DNA of 15,094 bases from positions 1-15,094 of the forward strand of contig NZ_UQGV01000062.1 in the NCBI RefSeq assembly GCF_900540665.1. Direction: 5' to 3'. A program made the position numbers and the translations under genes. This DNA is from an uncultured Catenibacterium sp. Its GTDB lineage: Bacteria > Bacillota_I > Bacilli_A > Erysipelotrichales > Coprobacillaceae. The notes under the pieces are model-generated. The model was not told the DNA's origin, searched no databases, and was given only the letters and a program-made list of their open reading frames with translations. Below are positions 14,959 to 15,094 of this stretch, in pieces (positions within the stretch are counted from its first letter, which is position 1; each line of letters begins with the position of its first letter).

Positions 14959-15094
14959 CTATTTTTTCTTATATATACGAATCATGAGAGGTGCTTCCAC
15001 TAATAACATGGCAATCCAGCCTATCAAGTAAGAATAAGGGTAAGCGCCAAATTATATAGTGTACCTAAAAAGGACGATTAAATCACATTTTCGA
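14959..15094 (-). pseudogene. C-terminal end of a membrane protein, with an in-frame stop, cut by the window
   Basis: The frame ending at TAG 14959 reads FGAYPYSYLIGWIAMLLVEA and then PLMIRIYKKK, a final membrane helix with a basic tail, typical of a permease end. Upstream in the same frame the codons read RKCDLIVLFRYTI and then TAA (15052-15054). The stop may be CAA changed to TAA, or a lost base in the TT run beside it may have moved the frame (the next frame reads GTLYN just before). The family cannot be told from so little sequence. No hairpin separates it from the DUF5714 operon. Confidence 0.5.

Overview
The window is AT-rich DNA (roughly one third G+C by eye) with strong GGAGG-type ribosome binding sites, short sigma-A-like promoters and hairpin-plus-T terminators. 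It also carries low-GC anaerobe gene types: SIMPL protein, flavodoxins, BAAT-like hydrolase, DUF5714 and DUF2752. This suggests a gut Bacillota, possibly Erysipelotrichia/Coprobacillaceae-like or clostridial. The genus is inference. No rRNA, tRNA, CRISPR array, transposase or integrase was seen.

Layout, left to right. (1) 1-2162: a YeiH-family exporter (minus) diverges from its LysR-type regulator (plus), with face-to-face overlapping promoters and repeated ACTATAA boxes between them. (2) 2163-6408, minus strand: a run of small metabolic genes, several visibly broken. It holds a decayed small ORF, an intact SIMPL (DUF541) gene and an intact flavodoxin with a 19-bp-spacer MerR-type promoter. 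Then comes a decaying operon: ApbA/PanE-like reductase (frameshift) - SAM methyltransferase (intact) - LCMT-like methyltransferase (frameshift) - BAAT-like hydrolase (nonsense codon, body missing). Its promoter lies between two copies of TTAGT-N4-ACTAA. (3) 6501-6830: a start-less DUF4357 domain remnant. (4) 6839-12772, minus strand: a compact four-gene operon, fully intact and the most unusual part of the window. In transcription order it encodes a 423-aa protein with a degenerate HNH/WHH-like nuclease fold and a long C-terminal coiled coil, an 849-aa HerA/DUF87-type ATPase, a 506-aa protein with one N-terminal membrane anchor, coiled coil and unrecognised C-terminal domain, and a 113-aa DUF2752 membrane protein. 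(5) 12773-13312: an FMN reductase/iron-sulfur-flavoprotein-like gene, again with a 19-bp-spacer promoter. (6) 13378-14891, minus strand: an operon DUF5714 - arsenate reductase/LMW phosphatase - two small membrane proteins. (7) 14959-15094: the C-terminal end of a membrane protein with an in-frame stop, cut by the window edge.

How the parts may work together (inference). The four-gene operon combines a HerA-type motor, a nuclease-fold coiled-coil partner and two membrane components. That could be a membrane-tethered DNA-handling, defence or transfer machine not obviously matching a named system. The surrounding redox, methyltransferase and arsenate genes look like detoxification or stress functions under MerR-, TetR- and LysR-type control. 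None of the MerR or TetR regulators is in the window. Three operon genes plus three flanking fragments are broken while the long ORFs of the HerA operon are clean, which points to real local gene decay around an accessory island more than to uniformly poor sequence quality.
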